From assembly GCA_018993155.1 (NCBI GenBank), contig JAGKSX010000019.1, positions 1-41,634 of the forward strand: 41,634 nucleotides of DNA, read 5' to 3'. The stretch comes from Hydrogenophaga sp. GTDB taxonomy: Bacteria; Pseudomonadota; Gammaproteobacteria; Burkholderiales; Burkholderiaceae_C. Of the stretch, positions 17,421-26,269 are shown piece by piece. The stretch's first letter is position 1. Every line of letters begins with the position of its first letter. A model generated the notes under the pieces. The model made no database searches. It saw nothing but the letters and a program-made list of their open reading frames with translations, and had not been told where the DNA came from. A program made the translations under genes and the position numbers.

Positions 17421-18185
17421 TCAGGCCTGCGGCGCGGCGTAAGCCGCCCACCCCCTCGCCCGCAACTCACAGGCCGGGCACCCGCCACACCCGTACCCCC
17501 AGGGCTGGCGGTGTTCGCGGTCGCCGAGGTAGCAGGTGTGGGTGTGTTCGACGATCAGGTCCACCAGGGCGTTGCCGCCGCCCACCAGCAGCGCGTTTTC
17601 GCCCAGCTCGTGTGCCAGGCGCCAGGTGGCGGCCTTGTCGATCCACATCAGCGGGGTGTCGATCAGGAAGCGGTGGTCCATGCCGAGCGAGAGCGCGACC
17701 TGCAGCGCCTTCATGGTGTCGTCGCGGCAGTCGGGGTAACCCGAGAAGTCGGTTTCGCACACGCCGGTGACGATGACCTGGATGCCACGCCGGTAGGCCA
17801 GGGCGGCGGCCAGCGTGAGGAACAGCAGGTTGCGCCCGGGCACGAAGGTGTTGGGCAGGCCGTTCTCTTCCATGCGGAAGGCCATGTCGCGCGTGAGCGA
17901 GGTTTCGCTGACCTTGCCGAGCACCCCGAGGTCGAGCACGTGGTCTTCGCCCAGGCGCTGCGACCACGCCGGAAAGCGCTGGCGCAGTTCGCGCAGCACG
18001 TTCAGGCGGGCGGTCATCTCCACGTTGTGGCGCTGGCCGTAGTCGAAACCGATGGTTTCCACGCGCGGGTAGCGCGAGAGCGCGTGCGCCAGGCAGGTGG
18101 TGGAGTCTTGTCCACCGGAGAACAGCACGAGCGCGCTGCTGTGGTGGGGGGTGGAGGCGGGGGGCGCGGAGGTCATGGGCATCAT
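17421..18185 (-). CDS. queC: 7-cyano-7-deazaguanine synthase QueC
   Basis: Cytoplasmic ATP-dependent enzyme converting 7-carboxy-7-deazaguanine to preQ0, in queuosine synthesis for tRNA. The 254-aa protein has the PP-loop FSGGQDST (22-29) and the product-site [21 protein letters not shown] (114-134). The zinc site is four cysteines, C218 and C233/C236/C239 (CxxCxxC), all present. [15 protein letters not shown] is the conserved QueC motif. It lies 22 bases downstream of the HDOD gene on the same strand, so it may be read through from the flagellar operon. No separate promoter was found. Its stop abuts the ABC transporter stop. Confidence 0.96.
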   Translation of the reverse strand: MMPMTSAPPASTPHHSSALVLFSGGQDSTTCLAHALSRYPRVETIGFDYGQRHNVEMTARLNVLRELRQRFPAWSQRLGEDHVLDLGVLGKVSETSLTRDMAFRMEENGLPNTFVPGRNLLFLTLAAALAYRRGIQVIVTGVCETDFSGYPDCRDDTMKALQVALSLGMDHRFLIDTPLMWIDKAATWRLAHELGENALLVGGGNALVDLIVEHTHTCYLGDREHRQPWGYGCGGCPACELRARGWAAYAAPQA

Positions 18186-18207
18186 CGTAGCGCGCCGCCC
18201 GGGCTCA

Positions 18208-19407
18208 CTAGGTCAAACGTTCGGACCTCGGGCTGGCGTGGTCGCGGCTGGTGGCCAGCATGCGGATGAGCGCGCGGTTGGCATGCTCCAGGCTGATGTC
18301 GTGGCGCTGGCACACCGCCGGCAGGCGGTGCAGCTGGGCGGGTTCGCCCAGGGCGCGCGCCACATCGAGCAGCGGGTGGTAGGGGCCGTCATGGCGCAGC
18401 ACGGCGTCGAACACGCGGCCCGAGAGGGGCAACCGGTTGAGCAGTTCGCCCAGCGGCTGGTGCAGCAAGCGGTCGAGCTGCGAGAGCAGCGCGGTGGTGT
18501 AGACCTCGCCGCGCAGGTTGTCTTCGGAGCCGGTGGCCAGCAGGTGCTGGGCCAGGCGCGAGCGCATCACCATGGCGTAGCGCACGGGGTGCAGGTCGCG
18601 GTCGGGTTCGCTGTTGGGCAGCTGTTCGGCGAGCCAGCGGCCGAGCTCGCGAAAGCCCAGCATCATCAAGGCGTGGCGCAGCGAGCCGATTTCGTGGCGC
18701 CCGCCGAAGGCGGCGGAGTTGACCATCAGCAGGATGCGGTAGACCAGCACCGGGTCTTGCCGCACCAGGCGTTCCAGGTGTTCGATGGAGCAGTCTTCGT
18801 CGCCGATGGCCATGAGGATCTGCTTGACCACGGCGCCGTCGTAGTTCAGCGGCTGGTGGCGGTGCGCGTGCAGCACGTCGCTGTCGGGCCAGCCGAGCAC
18901 GCCCCAGGCACCGGCGTCGTCCAGGCACTGGCGCGCCAGGGTTTGCGTGGCGACGCCTTCGACGAGCTGGCCGATCAGCCCGGCGGGCACGGATTCGGCG
19001 CCCAGCCGCAGCAGGTTGCGCGCATCGGCCGGGGCCACGGCCTGGCCGCGCACGGCGGCCAGGTCGGTGCGGCGCAGCAGCCGGTGCCCGCGCCGGGCGC
19101 CGGCCGTGAGGCGGGCCAGGGTGTCGGGTTGTTCGAACAGGGCGGCGGGCACTTCGAGCCAGGTGTTCTGCACGGGCGCGCAGGCCAGCGCCTGTTGCAG
19201 CAGCCGGGGGCTGTCCACGCTGAGGATGAGCACCGGCGCGCTGGCGGGCCAGTCGTCGCCCAGGGCCTGCATGAGGTGGGCCGCGTCGACGGATTCGGGG
19301 TGCACGGCGCGCACGCCCATGCGCACGGCGGCGAGTTCGCGCGCGCGGTTCCACACGGGCTCGTAGCCCAGTGCGATGCTGTCCAACACGGTGTGACTGA
19401 TGATCAT
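18208..19407 (-). CDS. HDOD-domain signalling protein with degenerate EAL-like N-terminus
   Basis: The 399-aa protein has a C-terminal HDOD domain (about 180-375: [59 protein letters not shown]). The N-terminal ~165 residues resemble an EAL domain in outline ([11 protein letters not shown], then [18 protein letters not shown]) but lack the EAL triad and metal ligands. It fits the YuxH-type EAL-HDOD family, whose members act in c-di-GMP or stress signalling, usually without catalysis. It lies 19 bases after flgL and 22 bases before queC on the same strand, so it probably belongs to the flagellar transcript and may couple motility to second-messenger signals (inference). The start at 19407 has no Shine-Dalgarno and is uncertain. 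Confidence 0.8.
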   Translation of the reverse strand: MIISHTVLDSIALGYEPVWNRARELAAVRMGVRAVHPESVDAAHLMQALGDDWPASAPVLILSVDSPRLLQQALACAPVQNTWLEVPAALFEQPDTLARLTAGARRGHRLLRRTDLAAVRGQAVAPADARNLLRLGAESVPAGLIGQLVEGVATQTLARQCLDDAGAWGVLGWPDSDVLHAHRHQPLNYDGAVVKQILMAIGDEDCSIEHLERLVRQDPVLVYRILLMVNSAAFGGRHEIGSLRHALMMLGFRELGRWLAEQLPNSEPDRDLHPVRYAMVMRSRLAQHLLATGSEDNLRGEVYTTALLSQLDRLLHQPLGELLNRLPLSGRVFDAVLRHDGPYHPLLDVARALGEPAQLHRLPAVCQRHDISLEHANRALIRMLATSRDHASPRSERLT

Positions 19408-19426
19408 GAGAAAAGGGGAACGCAGG

Positions 19427-20644
19427 TCAATTGATCACCTGGAAGAGCGACAGGCGCTGCACCTGCGCGTAGGTCTTGATGGCGGCCTCCAGGCCGAGCT
19501 GCTGGGTCTGCAGGTCGGACAGGCCCTTGATCGGGTCGAGTTCGACCAGGCGGGCATTCTCGGTCTTGAGGGCAATCGAGCCGTCTTCCATCTGGGCGTT
19601 GAGCGAGTCGGCGCGGTTGAGCCACTCACCGGCGCGGCCGCGGGCGGCGAGCACGCGGTCGTGCCCGGCGTCCACCTCGGTCATGGCACGCGCCATGGCC
19701 TGGGCGTGGTACGCGCTCTCGTTGGGGCCGTTGTAGCGCAGCGCATCCACGGCGTTCTGCACGACCGAGAAGATGTCGGTGGTGGTGGTCACGGGCCGCA
19801 GTTCCACGCGGTCGCCGGCGGCGGGTTTGCCGCGCAGCTCCAGCGACATGCCGTCGAATTCGATGGTCTTGTTGGCCACATAGGGCTGGCCGACATGGCC
19901 GGGCACCGGCGTGCCGGTGGTGGCATTGGTCACGGTGTACTGCATCACGCCGCCGACTTCGGCGAAGGTGATGTCGTAGTCGTCGCCGGTGAGCGCGGCG
20001 GCGTTGGTGACGTTGCCCATGGTGGTGCTCACGTTGCCGGTGTTGCTGGTGGGCACGCCGAGCGTGAAGGTGCCGTTGCCCTGGGGCACGCGCATCCAGA
20101 TGGCGTCGCCGTCGAGCGCCTGCGGCAGCGAGCTGTTGCCGGCGGCGGCCTGGCCGCGCTGGCCGTCGAACTGCACGCCGCTGCCGCTGGGGCCGTAGAG
20201 GTCCACGAAGGGCGTGGAAGAACCGCCCAGGCCGCCATAGAGGGTGCGGCCGGCGTTGTCCTTGCGGTTGGCCACGGCGATGAGCTGCTCGCGCAGGCCT
20301 TCGAGCTGTTTGGCCACGTCTTCGCGTTCGGCGTCGGTGAAGGTGGCGTTGCCGGCGGTCACCAGCAGGTCGCGCACGCGCTGGATCAGGTCACCCGATT
20401 CCTTCAGGCCGCTCTCGGCCTGCTGCAGGCTGGCGCGCGAGGCTTCCAGCGCGCGCATGTCGGCGGTGGTGCGGGCCAGGCGGTTGGCAGCGGTTTCGGC
20501 CAGCGTGGCGGCCACTGGGTCGTCGCTGGCTTTCTGCACACGCAGGCCGGTGGACACGCGCTCCTGCTGCGCGGCCAGTTCGGCCTGGCGGCGGGTCAGG
20601 ATGGCGATGGTGTTGTCGTAGCTGTGGGCGGTGGAGATGCGCAT
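19427..20644 (-). CDS. flgL: flagellar hook-associated protein 3 FlgL
   Basis: Hook-filament junction protein secreted by the flagellar export apparatus. The 405-aa protein opens MRISTAHSYDNTIAILTRRQAELA and has the flagellin-type D0/D1 N-terminal helices (LQQAESGLKESGDLIQRVRDLLVTAGN). A central variable region (about 130-280) follows, then C-terminal helices ending LGLEAAIKTYAQVQRLSLFQVIN. GAGGAA lies 8 bases before the ATG. It is 161 bases from flgK, a gap mostly filled by repeat C2; the remaining 52 bases contain no sigma-28 box. Confidence 0.95.
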   Translation of the reverse strand: MRISTAHSYDNTIAILTRRQAELAAQQERVSTGLRVQKASDDPVAATLAETAANRLARTTADMRALEASRASLQQAESGLKESGDLIQRVRDLLVTAGNATFTDAEREDVAKQLEGLREQLIAVANRKDNAGRTLYGGLGGSSTPFVDLYGPSGSGVQFDGQRGQAAAGNSSLPQALDGDAIWMRVPQGNGTFTLGVPTSNTGNVSTTMGNVTNAAALTGDDYDITFAEVGGVMQYTVTNATTGTPVPGHVGQPYVANKTIEFDGMSLELRGKPAAGDRVELRPVTTTTDIFSVVQNAVDALRYNGPNESAYHAQAMARAMTEVDAGHDRVLAARGRAGEWLNRADSLNAQMEDGSIALKTENARLVELDPIKGLSDLQTQQLGLEAAIKTYAQVQRLSLFQVIN

Positions 20645-20696
20645 GTTGGTTCCTCAATCTTTCCGAATCTCGACACGCAGCCGGACGCCGGTCAGG

Positions 20697-20805
20697 GGCA
20701 TCGAGGGTCCGGCTCCGCCGGCCCAAGATGCCGTCCCCCCTCCAAGCGCCGAAGGCGCGCCAGAGAGGGGGGAAGCCGCAAAGCGGCGCAGGGGGGTGTT
20801 CATAT
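20697..20805 (-). repeat. stop-adjacent structured repeat, subfamily C, copy C2 (flgK/flgL)
   Basis: On the minus strand it begins two bases after the flgK TAG as ATGAACACCCCCCTGCGCC, then GCCGCTTTGCGGC, a CCCCCCTC/GAGGGGGG stem enclosing GCGCC-TTC-GGCGC, and a closing stem GGCATC/GATGCC (plus-strand 20697-702 with 20727-732). The corresponding stem in C3 is GGCGTC/GACGCC, a fully compensatory change. No T-run follows. Confidence 0.85.
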
Positions 20806-22719
20806 CTAGCGACCCACGGTCTGCAACAGGCTGTCGAAGGTGCTCTGGGCGATCTGGAGGAATTTCGCCGAGGCCTGGTAGGCCTGCTGGTACTGCAGCA
20901 GGCGCGCGGCTTCTTCGTCGAGGTTGACCCCGGCCACGTTGGCGCGCGCGGTCTCGGCGGTGTTGGCGACGTTGGCCGAGAAGTCCGCGGCGAACTTGGC
21001 GCCCTGCACGCGCGTGCCGATGTCAGAGAACAGGCTGACGTAGCCATCGGAGAGCGGCACGCCGCCGTAGGTGGGCAGGTCGCGCAGGCCCAGCATGCCG
21101 GCGCTGTTGCCCGCGTTCTGCGAGATCGCGCCAGCGGGCGCGGCGCCGATGCTGAAGGTGTCGCCCGCGCCCGGGCTGCCGCGCATGGTGAGGCTCCAGC
21201 CGTTGAGGGTGATGGACTGGCCCGGCTTGAAGTTGTAGCTCGGCGGCGGGCCGGCGTTGTCGGGCGGCGGGTTGCCCGGGCCCAGGCCGGTGGCGGTGAA
21301 GCTGCCGTCGGCCAGGAAGGTGATGGTGACCGGGTCGGTGAGGTTGGGCGAGGCCGACGAGGCGTACAGGCTCTCCACGCTCAGGCCGCCAGAGTTGCCG
21401 GTGCCGGGCGTGACCATGACGGGGCTGGCGGCGGCCAGCTTGTCGGGCGAGCCGATGGCCACCTGCAGGTCGCGCGCGGCGGCGGCGTAGGGGCGCACCA
21501 GGATGCGGTCGCCGGGCGCGCCGGCGCCGTTGTCGAGGTTGAAGTTGAGGCCGTCGACCACGGCGGGGAGCGAGGTCACGGGGGTGGCGGTGCCGTCGGA
21601 CAGGCGCACCACGCTCATGCCGCCGGCCTCGAAGCGCAGTTCGTAGTCGGAGGCGACGAGCGCGGTCGGGTCGGCCACGCTGGCGCTGATCTCGGCGCTG
21701 CCGGTATTGCCCGGCCGGGGCAGGCCCACGGCGGCGGCCGGCGGGTTGAAGAAGTTCTGGCCCGGGTTGCCCTGCAGGTCCACGCCCAGCTTGTGCTGGT
21801 TGTTCACCGTGGTGGCCGTGGCCAGGGCCATGCGGCCCAGCAGGTTCTGCACGTCGACCAGGTCTTCGTTCATGAAGCGCATCAGGCCGGCGAGTTCGCC
21901 GCCGCCCAGGCTGGCGTCGGGCACCGCGGTGCTCACGCCGCCCTGCACGAAAGAGAGCGCGACGCGCGAGCTGTCGGTGCTGTCCTGCCCCACGGCCAGC
22001 GCGTTGGCGCGCGTGCCCAGCACCAGCGGCTGGCTGCCGCCGATGAACACGCTCACGCTGCCGTCGGCGGCGGGCACGCTGGTGGTCTGCACGTACTTGT
22101 TGATGTCGCCCAGGATCTTGTCGCGCTGGTCGAGCAGGTCGTTGGGCGTGTGGCCGTTGCCCTGGCTCTCGGTGATGCGCGCGTTGACCTTGGCCAGGTC
22201 CTGCGCCAGGCCGTTGATGCGGTCGACCGCGCCCGCCACCTGCTGCTTGGTGGTGTGCTGCAGCGAGTCGATCTGGCTGGCGGTGTTGCGCAGGCGCGTG
22301 GCGAGTTCTTCGCCCTTGGCGATCACGACCACGCGCGCGGTCAGGTTGCCGGGGGAGGACGAGACATCGGTCCAGGCGTTGAGCATGTCGTTGAGCGCCG
22401 TGCCCAGGCCCGCCGAGCCGGTGGGGAAGGCGCTTTCCAGCTGCTGCAGGCGCGCATAGCGCAGCGCATCGGCGGAGGCCACGGAGCCGGCCTTCTGCGC
22501 TTCGCGCGTGAGGTACTGGTTGTGCGAACGTTCGACGGTGGCGATCTCCACGCCCATGCCGAAGTAGCCGTTGCCCATCTGCTGGTAGCCCGACGACTGC
22601 TGGATCACGTTCTGGCGCGAATAGCCGGGCGTGTTGACGTTGGCGATGTTGTTGCCGATGACCTGCAGGGCCGCGAGGTTGGCGTTGAGCGCGCGGGCGC
22701 CGATGTTGAGGGCGGACAT
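20806..22719 (-). CDS. flgK: flagellar hook-associated protein 1 FlgK
   Basis: First hook-filament junction protein, exported through the flagellum. The 637-aa protein starts MSALNIGARALNANLAALQVIGNNIANVNTPGYSRQNV, the conserved rod/hook N-terminal heptad region with the ANVNTPGYSRQ signature. It ends AGVNLDEEAARLLQYQQAYQASAKFLQIAQSTFDSLL, the conserved C-terminal coiled helix. The middle (about 200-550) is the variable surface domain. It lies 13 bases after flgJ. The repeat C2 starts two bases after its stop codon. Confidence 0.96.
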   Translation of the reverse strand: MSALNIGARALNANLAALQVIGNNIANVNTPGYSRQNVIQQSSGYQQMGNGYFGMGVEIATVERSHNQYLTREAQKAGSVASADALRYARLQQLESAFPTGSAGLGTALNDMLNAWTDVSSSPGNLTARVVVIAKGEELATRLRNTASQIDSLQHTTKQQVAGAVDRINGLAQDLAKVNARITESQGNGHTPNDLLDQRDKILGDINKYVQTTSVPAADGSVSVFIGGSQPLVLGTRANALAVGQDSTDSSRVALSFVQGGVSTAVPDASLGGGELAGLMRFMNEDLVDVQNLLGRMALATATTVNNQHKLGVDLQGNPGQNFFNPPAAAVGLPRPGNTGSAEISASVADPTALVASDYELRFEAGGMSVVRLSDGTATPVTSLPAVVDGLNFNLDNGAGAPGDRILVRPYAAAARDLQVAIGSPDKLAAASPVMVTPGTGNSGGLSVESLYASSASPNLTDPVTITFLADGSFTATGLGPGNPPPDNAGPPPSYNFKPGQSITLNGWSLTMRGSPGAGDTFSIGAAPAGAISQNAGNSAGMLGLRDLPTYGGVPLSDGYVSLFSDIGTRVQGAKFAADFSANVANTAETARANVAGVNLDEEAARLLQYQQAYQASAKFLQIAQSTFDSLLQTVGR

Positions 22720-22732
22720 GGCGTGCTCTCTT

Positions 22733-23593
22733 TCAGCCCTGCGCCCGCTGCAGGCTCAGGGTGGAGTTGATCGCGCGGCTGAGTTTGGCCGCGTACTGGG
22801 GGTCGGTGGCGTAGCCAGCTTTCTGCAGGCCGCTGGCAAAGCCTTGCACGGAATGCAGCTGGTCCATCACGCCTTCGTAGCGTGGGCTGTTGCCGATGAG
22901 GCGCGCGTAGTCGCGGAACGAATCGGCGTAGGAGTCGTAGGCGCGGAACTTGGCCGTCACCTTGCGCGGCTCGCCGTTGATGTATTCGGTGGTCGTGATC
23001 TCGGCGACCTTGCCCTTCCAGCTGTCCGTGGCCTTGATGCCGAACAGGTTGTGCGAGGGCGTGCCATCGGCGTGCCTGATCTCGCTGCGGCCCCAGCCGG
23101 TCTCGTGGCCGGCCTGGCCGATCATGAAGCTGGCGGGAATGCCAGACTCGCGCGCCACGGTGGCCGCGGCTTCGCTGTGCTGCTCCACGAAACCGGCCTG
23201 GCGCGGGCCCGCGTTCACGCGGCCCACGGTGCTGGTGTCGCCGGTGGCGGAGAGGGCGGCGCTGCCGCCACCCCGGGTGGCGTCGGTGGGGGTCATCTGG
23301 CGGCCGAGCTGGCGCTCGATCGCTTCGGACAGGCCGCCGGGCAGGCCGGAGAGCTGCACCGAGAACTGCTGGTCGAGCAGGTCCATGCCCAGGTTGCCGC
23401 CCTCGCCGTCCATCAGGCCCGACTTCTGCGTGGCTTCGCGCATGCTCTTGATGAGTTCGCGCATGAAGAGCGATTCGAACTGCTTGGCCGCTTCCTTGAG
23501 CGCGGCCTTGTCGTCGCCCTTGCCGTAGCGCAGCGCATTGAGCGCTGTCGGGTCGGCGGCCAGGCCGCTGGGCGTGAGGGCACGGGTGTTCAT
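22733..23593 (-). CDS. flgJ: flagellar rod assembly protein / peptidoglycan hydrolase FlgJ
   Basis: Periplasmic two-domain protein that helps the rod cross peptidoglycan. The N-terminal rod-cap domain (about 25-100) has AAKQFESLFMRELIKSMREA and MDLLDQQFSVQLS. A Gly/Thr-rich linker follows, then a glucosaminidase domain (about 135-286) with GIPASFMIGQAGHETGWGRSE, where E164 is the expected catalytic glutamate, and HNLFGIKA. This is the dual-domain form typical of beta- and gammaproteobacteria. No signal peptide is seen, consistent with export through the flagellar apparatus. It lies two bases from flgI. Confidence 0.95.
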   Translation of the reverse strand: MNTRALTPSGLAADPTALNALRYGKGDDKAALKEAAKQFESLFMRELIKSMREATQKSGLMDGEGGNLGMDLLDQQFSVQLSGLPGGLSEAIERQLGRQMTPTDATRGGGSAALSATGDTSTVGRVNAGPRQAGFVEQHSEAAATVARESGIPASFMIGQAGHETGWGRSEIRHADGTPSHNLFGIKATDSWKGKVAEITTTEYINGEPRKVTAKFRAYDSYADSFRDYARLIGNSPRYEGVMDQLHSVQGFASGLQKAGYATDPQYAAKLSRAINSTLSLQRAQG

Positions 23594-23595
23594 GC

Positions 23596-24714
23596 TCAGA
23601 TGACTTCGAGTTCCGCGTTCATCGCACCGGAGGCCTTGATCGCCTGGAGGATGGCGAGCAGGTCCTGCGGCGTGGCGCCGAGCGAGTTCAGGGCGCGCAC
23701 CACGTCGGAGAGCTGGGGCGCGGTGTCGATCTTGACGAGCGAGCCCTTGTCCTGGCGGATCTGGATGTCGGCCTTCTCGGTGACCACGGTCTGGCCACCG
23801 ACCGACAGCGGGTTGGGCTGGCTGATCACCGGGGTGGAGCTGATGCTCACCGAGAGGTTGCCGTGCGAGACGGCGCAGGCGCCGAGGGTGACGGCCTGGT
23901 TCATGACGATGGAGCCGGTGCGCGAGTTGATGATCACGCGCGCGGTGGGGATGGTGGCGTCCAGGCGGATGTCTTCCACCTTGGCCAGGAAGCTCACGCG
24001 CTGGCTGGGGTCGGCCGGCGCGCGCAGGCGCACCACGCGGCCGTCCACGGCGCTGGCCACGCCCGAGCCCATGGCGCGGTTGATGGCGTCGGTCACGCGG
24101 CTGGCGGTCTGGAAGTCGTTCGAGTTCAGGCCCAGGTCGATGGTCTCGCCCAGCGCGAAGGGCGTGGCCACCGCGCGCTCGACCTGCGCGCCGCCGGGCA
24201 CGCGCCCCGCGCTCAGGTGGTTGACCTGCACCTTGCTGCCGCCGGCGGAGGCGCCCGCACCGCCGACCAGCAGGTTGCCTTGCGCGAGCGCGTAGATCTC
24301 ACCGTCGGCGCCTTTGAGGGGCGTGGTGATGAGGGTGCCGCCGCGCAGCGATTTGGCGTTGCCGATCGAGGACACGGTCACGTCGATGGCCTGGCCGGGT
24401 TGGGCGAAGGCGGGCAGCTGCGCGGTGACCATCACGGCCGCCACGTTCTTCAGCTGCATGTTGGTGCCGGGCGGCAGCGAGAGGCCGAGCTGCTGCAGGT
24501 AGTTGTTCAGGCTCTGCGTGGTGTAGGGCATCTGCGTGGTCTGGTCGCCCGTACCGTCAAGGCCCACCACCAGGCCGTAGCCGGTCAGCTGGTTGCTGCG
24601 CACGCCCTGCACGGCCGCGATTTCCTTGATGCGGATGGACTGGGCAGCCGCCGGCAGGCAGATCAGCACACTGCAAATCACCATCAAGTATCGGAAGAGC
24701 CGGTCGATATTCAT
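23596..24714 (-). CDS. flgI: flagellar P-ring protein FlgI
   Basis: Periplasmic protein forming the P ring around the rod. The start ATG 24714 is chosen because it gives a Sec signal peptide (MNIDRLFRYLMVICSVLICLPAAAQ) and the canonical mature start SIRIKEIAAVQGVRSNQLTGYGLVVGLDGTGD. The open frame continues upstream to 25404, but that part lies under flgH and is not coding. The product is 372 aa with LQQLGLSLPPGTNMQLKNVAAVMVTAQLP and the C-terminal LNSLGATPQDLLAILQAIKASGAMNAELEVI. A weak TGGAA precedes the start by about 10 bases. It lies 41 bases after flgH. Confidence 0.96.
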   Translation of the reverse strand: MNIDRLFRYLMVICSVLICLPAAAQSIRIKEIAAVQGVRSNQLTGYGLVVGLDGTGDQTTQMPYTTQSLNNYLQQLGLSLPPGTNMQLKNVAAVMVTAQLPAFAQPGQAIDVTVSSIGNAKSLRGGTLITTPLKGADGEIYALAQGNLLVGGAGASAGGSKVQVNHLSAGRVPGGAQVERAVATPFALGETIDLGLNSNDFQTASRVTDAINRAMGSGVASAVDGRVVRLRAPADPSQRVSFLAKVEDIRLDATIPTARVIINSRTGSIVMNQAVTLGACAVSHGNLSVSISSTPVISQPNPLSVGGQTVVTEKADIQIRQDKGSLVKIDTAPQLSDVVRALNSLGATPQDLLAILQAIKASGAMNAELEVI

Positions 24715-24755
24715 TTCATTGGTTCCAGGGATCGGTGGCCCATGATGCAACGGCA

Positions 24756-25451
24756 TCAGAAGGGGAGAACCGTCAAAAAGAACCGTGCCAACCAGCCAAT
24801 TGAAAGCGCTTCGCCCTGCTGGCCGCGCCCGCGCGACTCGATGCGCACATTGGCCACCTGGGTGGAGGCGACCACGTTGCCGGGGCGGATCTGTTTCGGG
24901 TCCACCGTGCCGGAGAAACGCAGCACGTCCACGTTCTGGTTCACACCAATCTGTTTCTCGCCCACCACCAGCAGGTGGCCGTTGGGCAGCACCTCTTGCA
25001 CCGTGGTGGTGATGGAGCCGGTGAAGGTGTTGGCGTTCTCGGTCTCGCCGTTGCCGGCGAACTTGTTGGACGAATTCGCGCCCACGTCGAGCTTGCCCAG
25101 CAGCGAGCTGCTGGGGCTGATGAAGGGCAGCGCGGAGACGCCGGCCGATGCGTTGGCGGTGCGGTCCACCGACGACGAGGACTTCTGCGTTGCGTTGATG
25201 CGCTCGGTGATCTGCACCGTGAGGATGTCGCCTGGCAGGCGCGCGCGCGGGTCTTCGAACGCAGGCCGGTAGCTCACGGCCTGGAACAGGCTGCCGCCGG
25301 GCGCGGCCGTGACGGCGGGCGCCGCCATCGGTGCCTGCTGCGCATAGCGCACCGGCTGGGCCGGCGCCAGGTCCACCTGGGGCGTGCGCTGCAGGGTTTC
25401 GCAACCGGAAGCGAGCACGGCGAGCGACAGGATGAGGGCGATGCGCAACAT
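24756..25451 (-). CDS. flgH: flagellar L-ring lipoprotein FlgH
   Basis: Outer-membrane lipoprotein of the L ring. The signal peptide ends in lipobox LASGC with lipidated Cys17. The 231-aa protein has the family stretches PGDILTVQITERINATQKSSSSVDR, TTVQEVLPNGHLLVVGEKQIGVNQNVDVLRFSGTVDP and, at the end, ALSIGWLARFFLTVLPF. It sits nine bases after flgG in the flg operon. Length and motifs are usual for the family. Confidence 0.97.
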   Translation of the reverse strand: MLRIALILSLAVLASGCETLQRTPQVDLAPAQPVRYAQQAPMAAPAVTAAPGGSLFQAVSYRPAFEDPRARLPGDILTVQITERINATQKSSSSVDRTANASAGVSALPFISPSSSLLGKLDVGANSSNKFAGNGETENANTFTGSITTTVQEVLPNGHLLVVGEKQIGVNQNVDVLRFSGTVDPKQIRPGNVVASTQVANVRIESRGRGQQGEALSIGWLARFFLTVLPF

Positions 25452-25460
25452 GGCGGTTCC

Positions 25461-26243
25461 TTACAGCTGGCTCAGACGCTGCAGCATCTGGTCAGAGGTT
25501 TGAATGGCTTTGGAATTCATCTCGTACGCGCGCTGGGTCTGGATCATGGTCACCAGTTCCTGCACCACGTTGACGTTGGAGGTTTCGACGTAGCCCTGCA
25601 TCAGCGAGCCCATGCCGGTCGAGTTGGGCGCGCCGTTGATGGGGTTGCCCGAGGCCAGGCTTTCGGCGTACAGGTTCTGGCCCAGGGGCTCCAGGCCGGC
25701 CGGGTTGATGAAGCTGGCCAGCTCGATGTTGCCGATCTGCTGCGGCGCGGGGTTGCCCGGCAGCTTGACGGTGACCACACCGTCGGCGGACACCGTGACG
25801 CTCTGTGCCTGGGCCGGCACGGTGATGCCGGCGGTGAGGGGGTAGCCGCTGTTGGTGACGATGCGGCCCTGCGCATCGGCCTTGAAGCTGCCGTCGCGCG
25901 TGTAGGCGGTGGTACCGTCGGGCATCTCGACCTGGAAGAAGCCGTTGCCGTTGACGGCCAGGTCCAGCGGGTTGTCCGACTGCTGCAGGCTGCCCTGCGA
26001 GAAGTTGCGCGAGGTGGCGACGGTGCGCACCCCCAGGCCGACCTGCAGGCCGGTGGGCAGCTCGGCCTGCTCGGCCGTGTTGGCACCCACCTGGCGCAGG
26101 TTCTGGTACATCAGGTCCTCGAACACGGCGTTGGCGCGCTTGAAACCGTTGGTGGACACGTTGGCCAGGTTGTTCGAGATCACATCCAGCTGCATCTGCT
26201 GCGCCTGCATGCCGGTCTTGGAAATCATCAGCGAATTGATCAT
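25461..26243 (-). CDS. flgG: flagellar distal rod protein FlgG
   Basis: Distal rod subunit, exported by the flagellar apparatus. The 260-aa length is exactly that of classical FlgG. N-terminal MINSLMISKTGMQAQQMQLDVISNNLANVSTNGFKRANAVFEDLMYQ carries the rod/hook signature NNLANVSTNGFK. The C-terminus is YVETSNVNVVQELVTMIQTQRAYEMNSKAIQTSDQMLQRLSQL. It lies 26 bases after flgF and nine before flgH. Confidence 0.97.
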   Translation of the reverse strand: MINSLMISKTGMQAQQMQLDVISNNLANVSTNGFKRANAVFEDLMYQNLRQVGANTAEQAELPTGLQVGLGVRTVATSRNFSQGSLQQSDNPLDLAVNGNGFFQVEMPDGTTAYTRDGSFKADAQGRIVTNSGYPLTAGITVPAQAQSVTVSADGVVTVKLPGNPAPQQIGNIELASFINPAGLEPLGQNLYAESLASGNPINGAPNSTGMGSLMQGYVETSNVNVVQELVTMIQTQRAYEMNSKAIQTSDQMLQRLSQL

Positions 26244-26269
26244 CTTGTGCTCCGCGATTTAAAGGGGGT

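Noticed and set aside
20728-22770. 680-aa open frame on the plus strand opposite flgK
   Set aside because: It is antisense to a full FlgK with all its motifs. The composition (Gly/Ala/Arg/His/Val-rich) is that of a high-GC shadow frame. The same holds for the long frames opposite ilvA, gspD, gspE, flgE, flhA and the ABC transporter.
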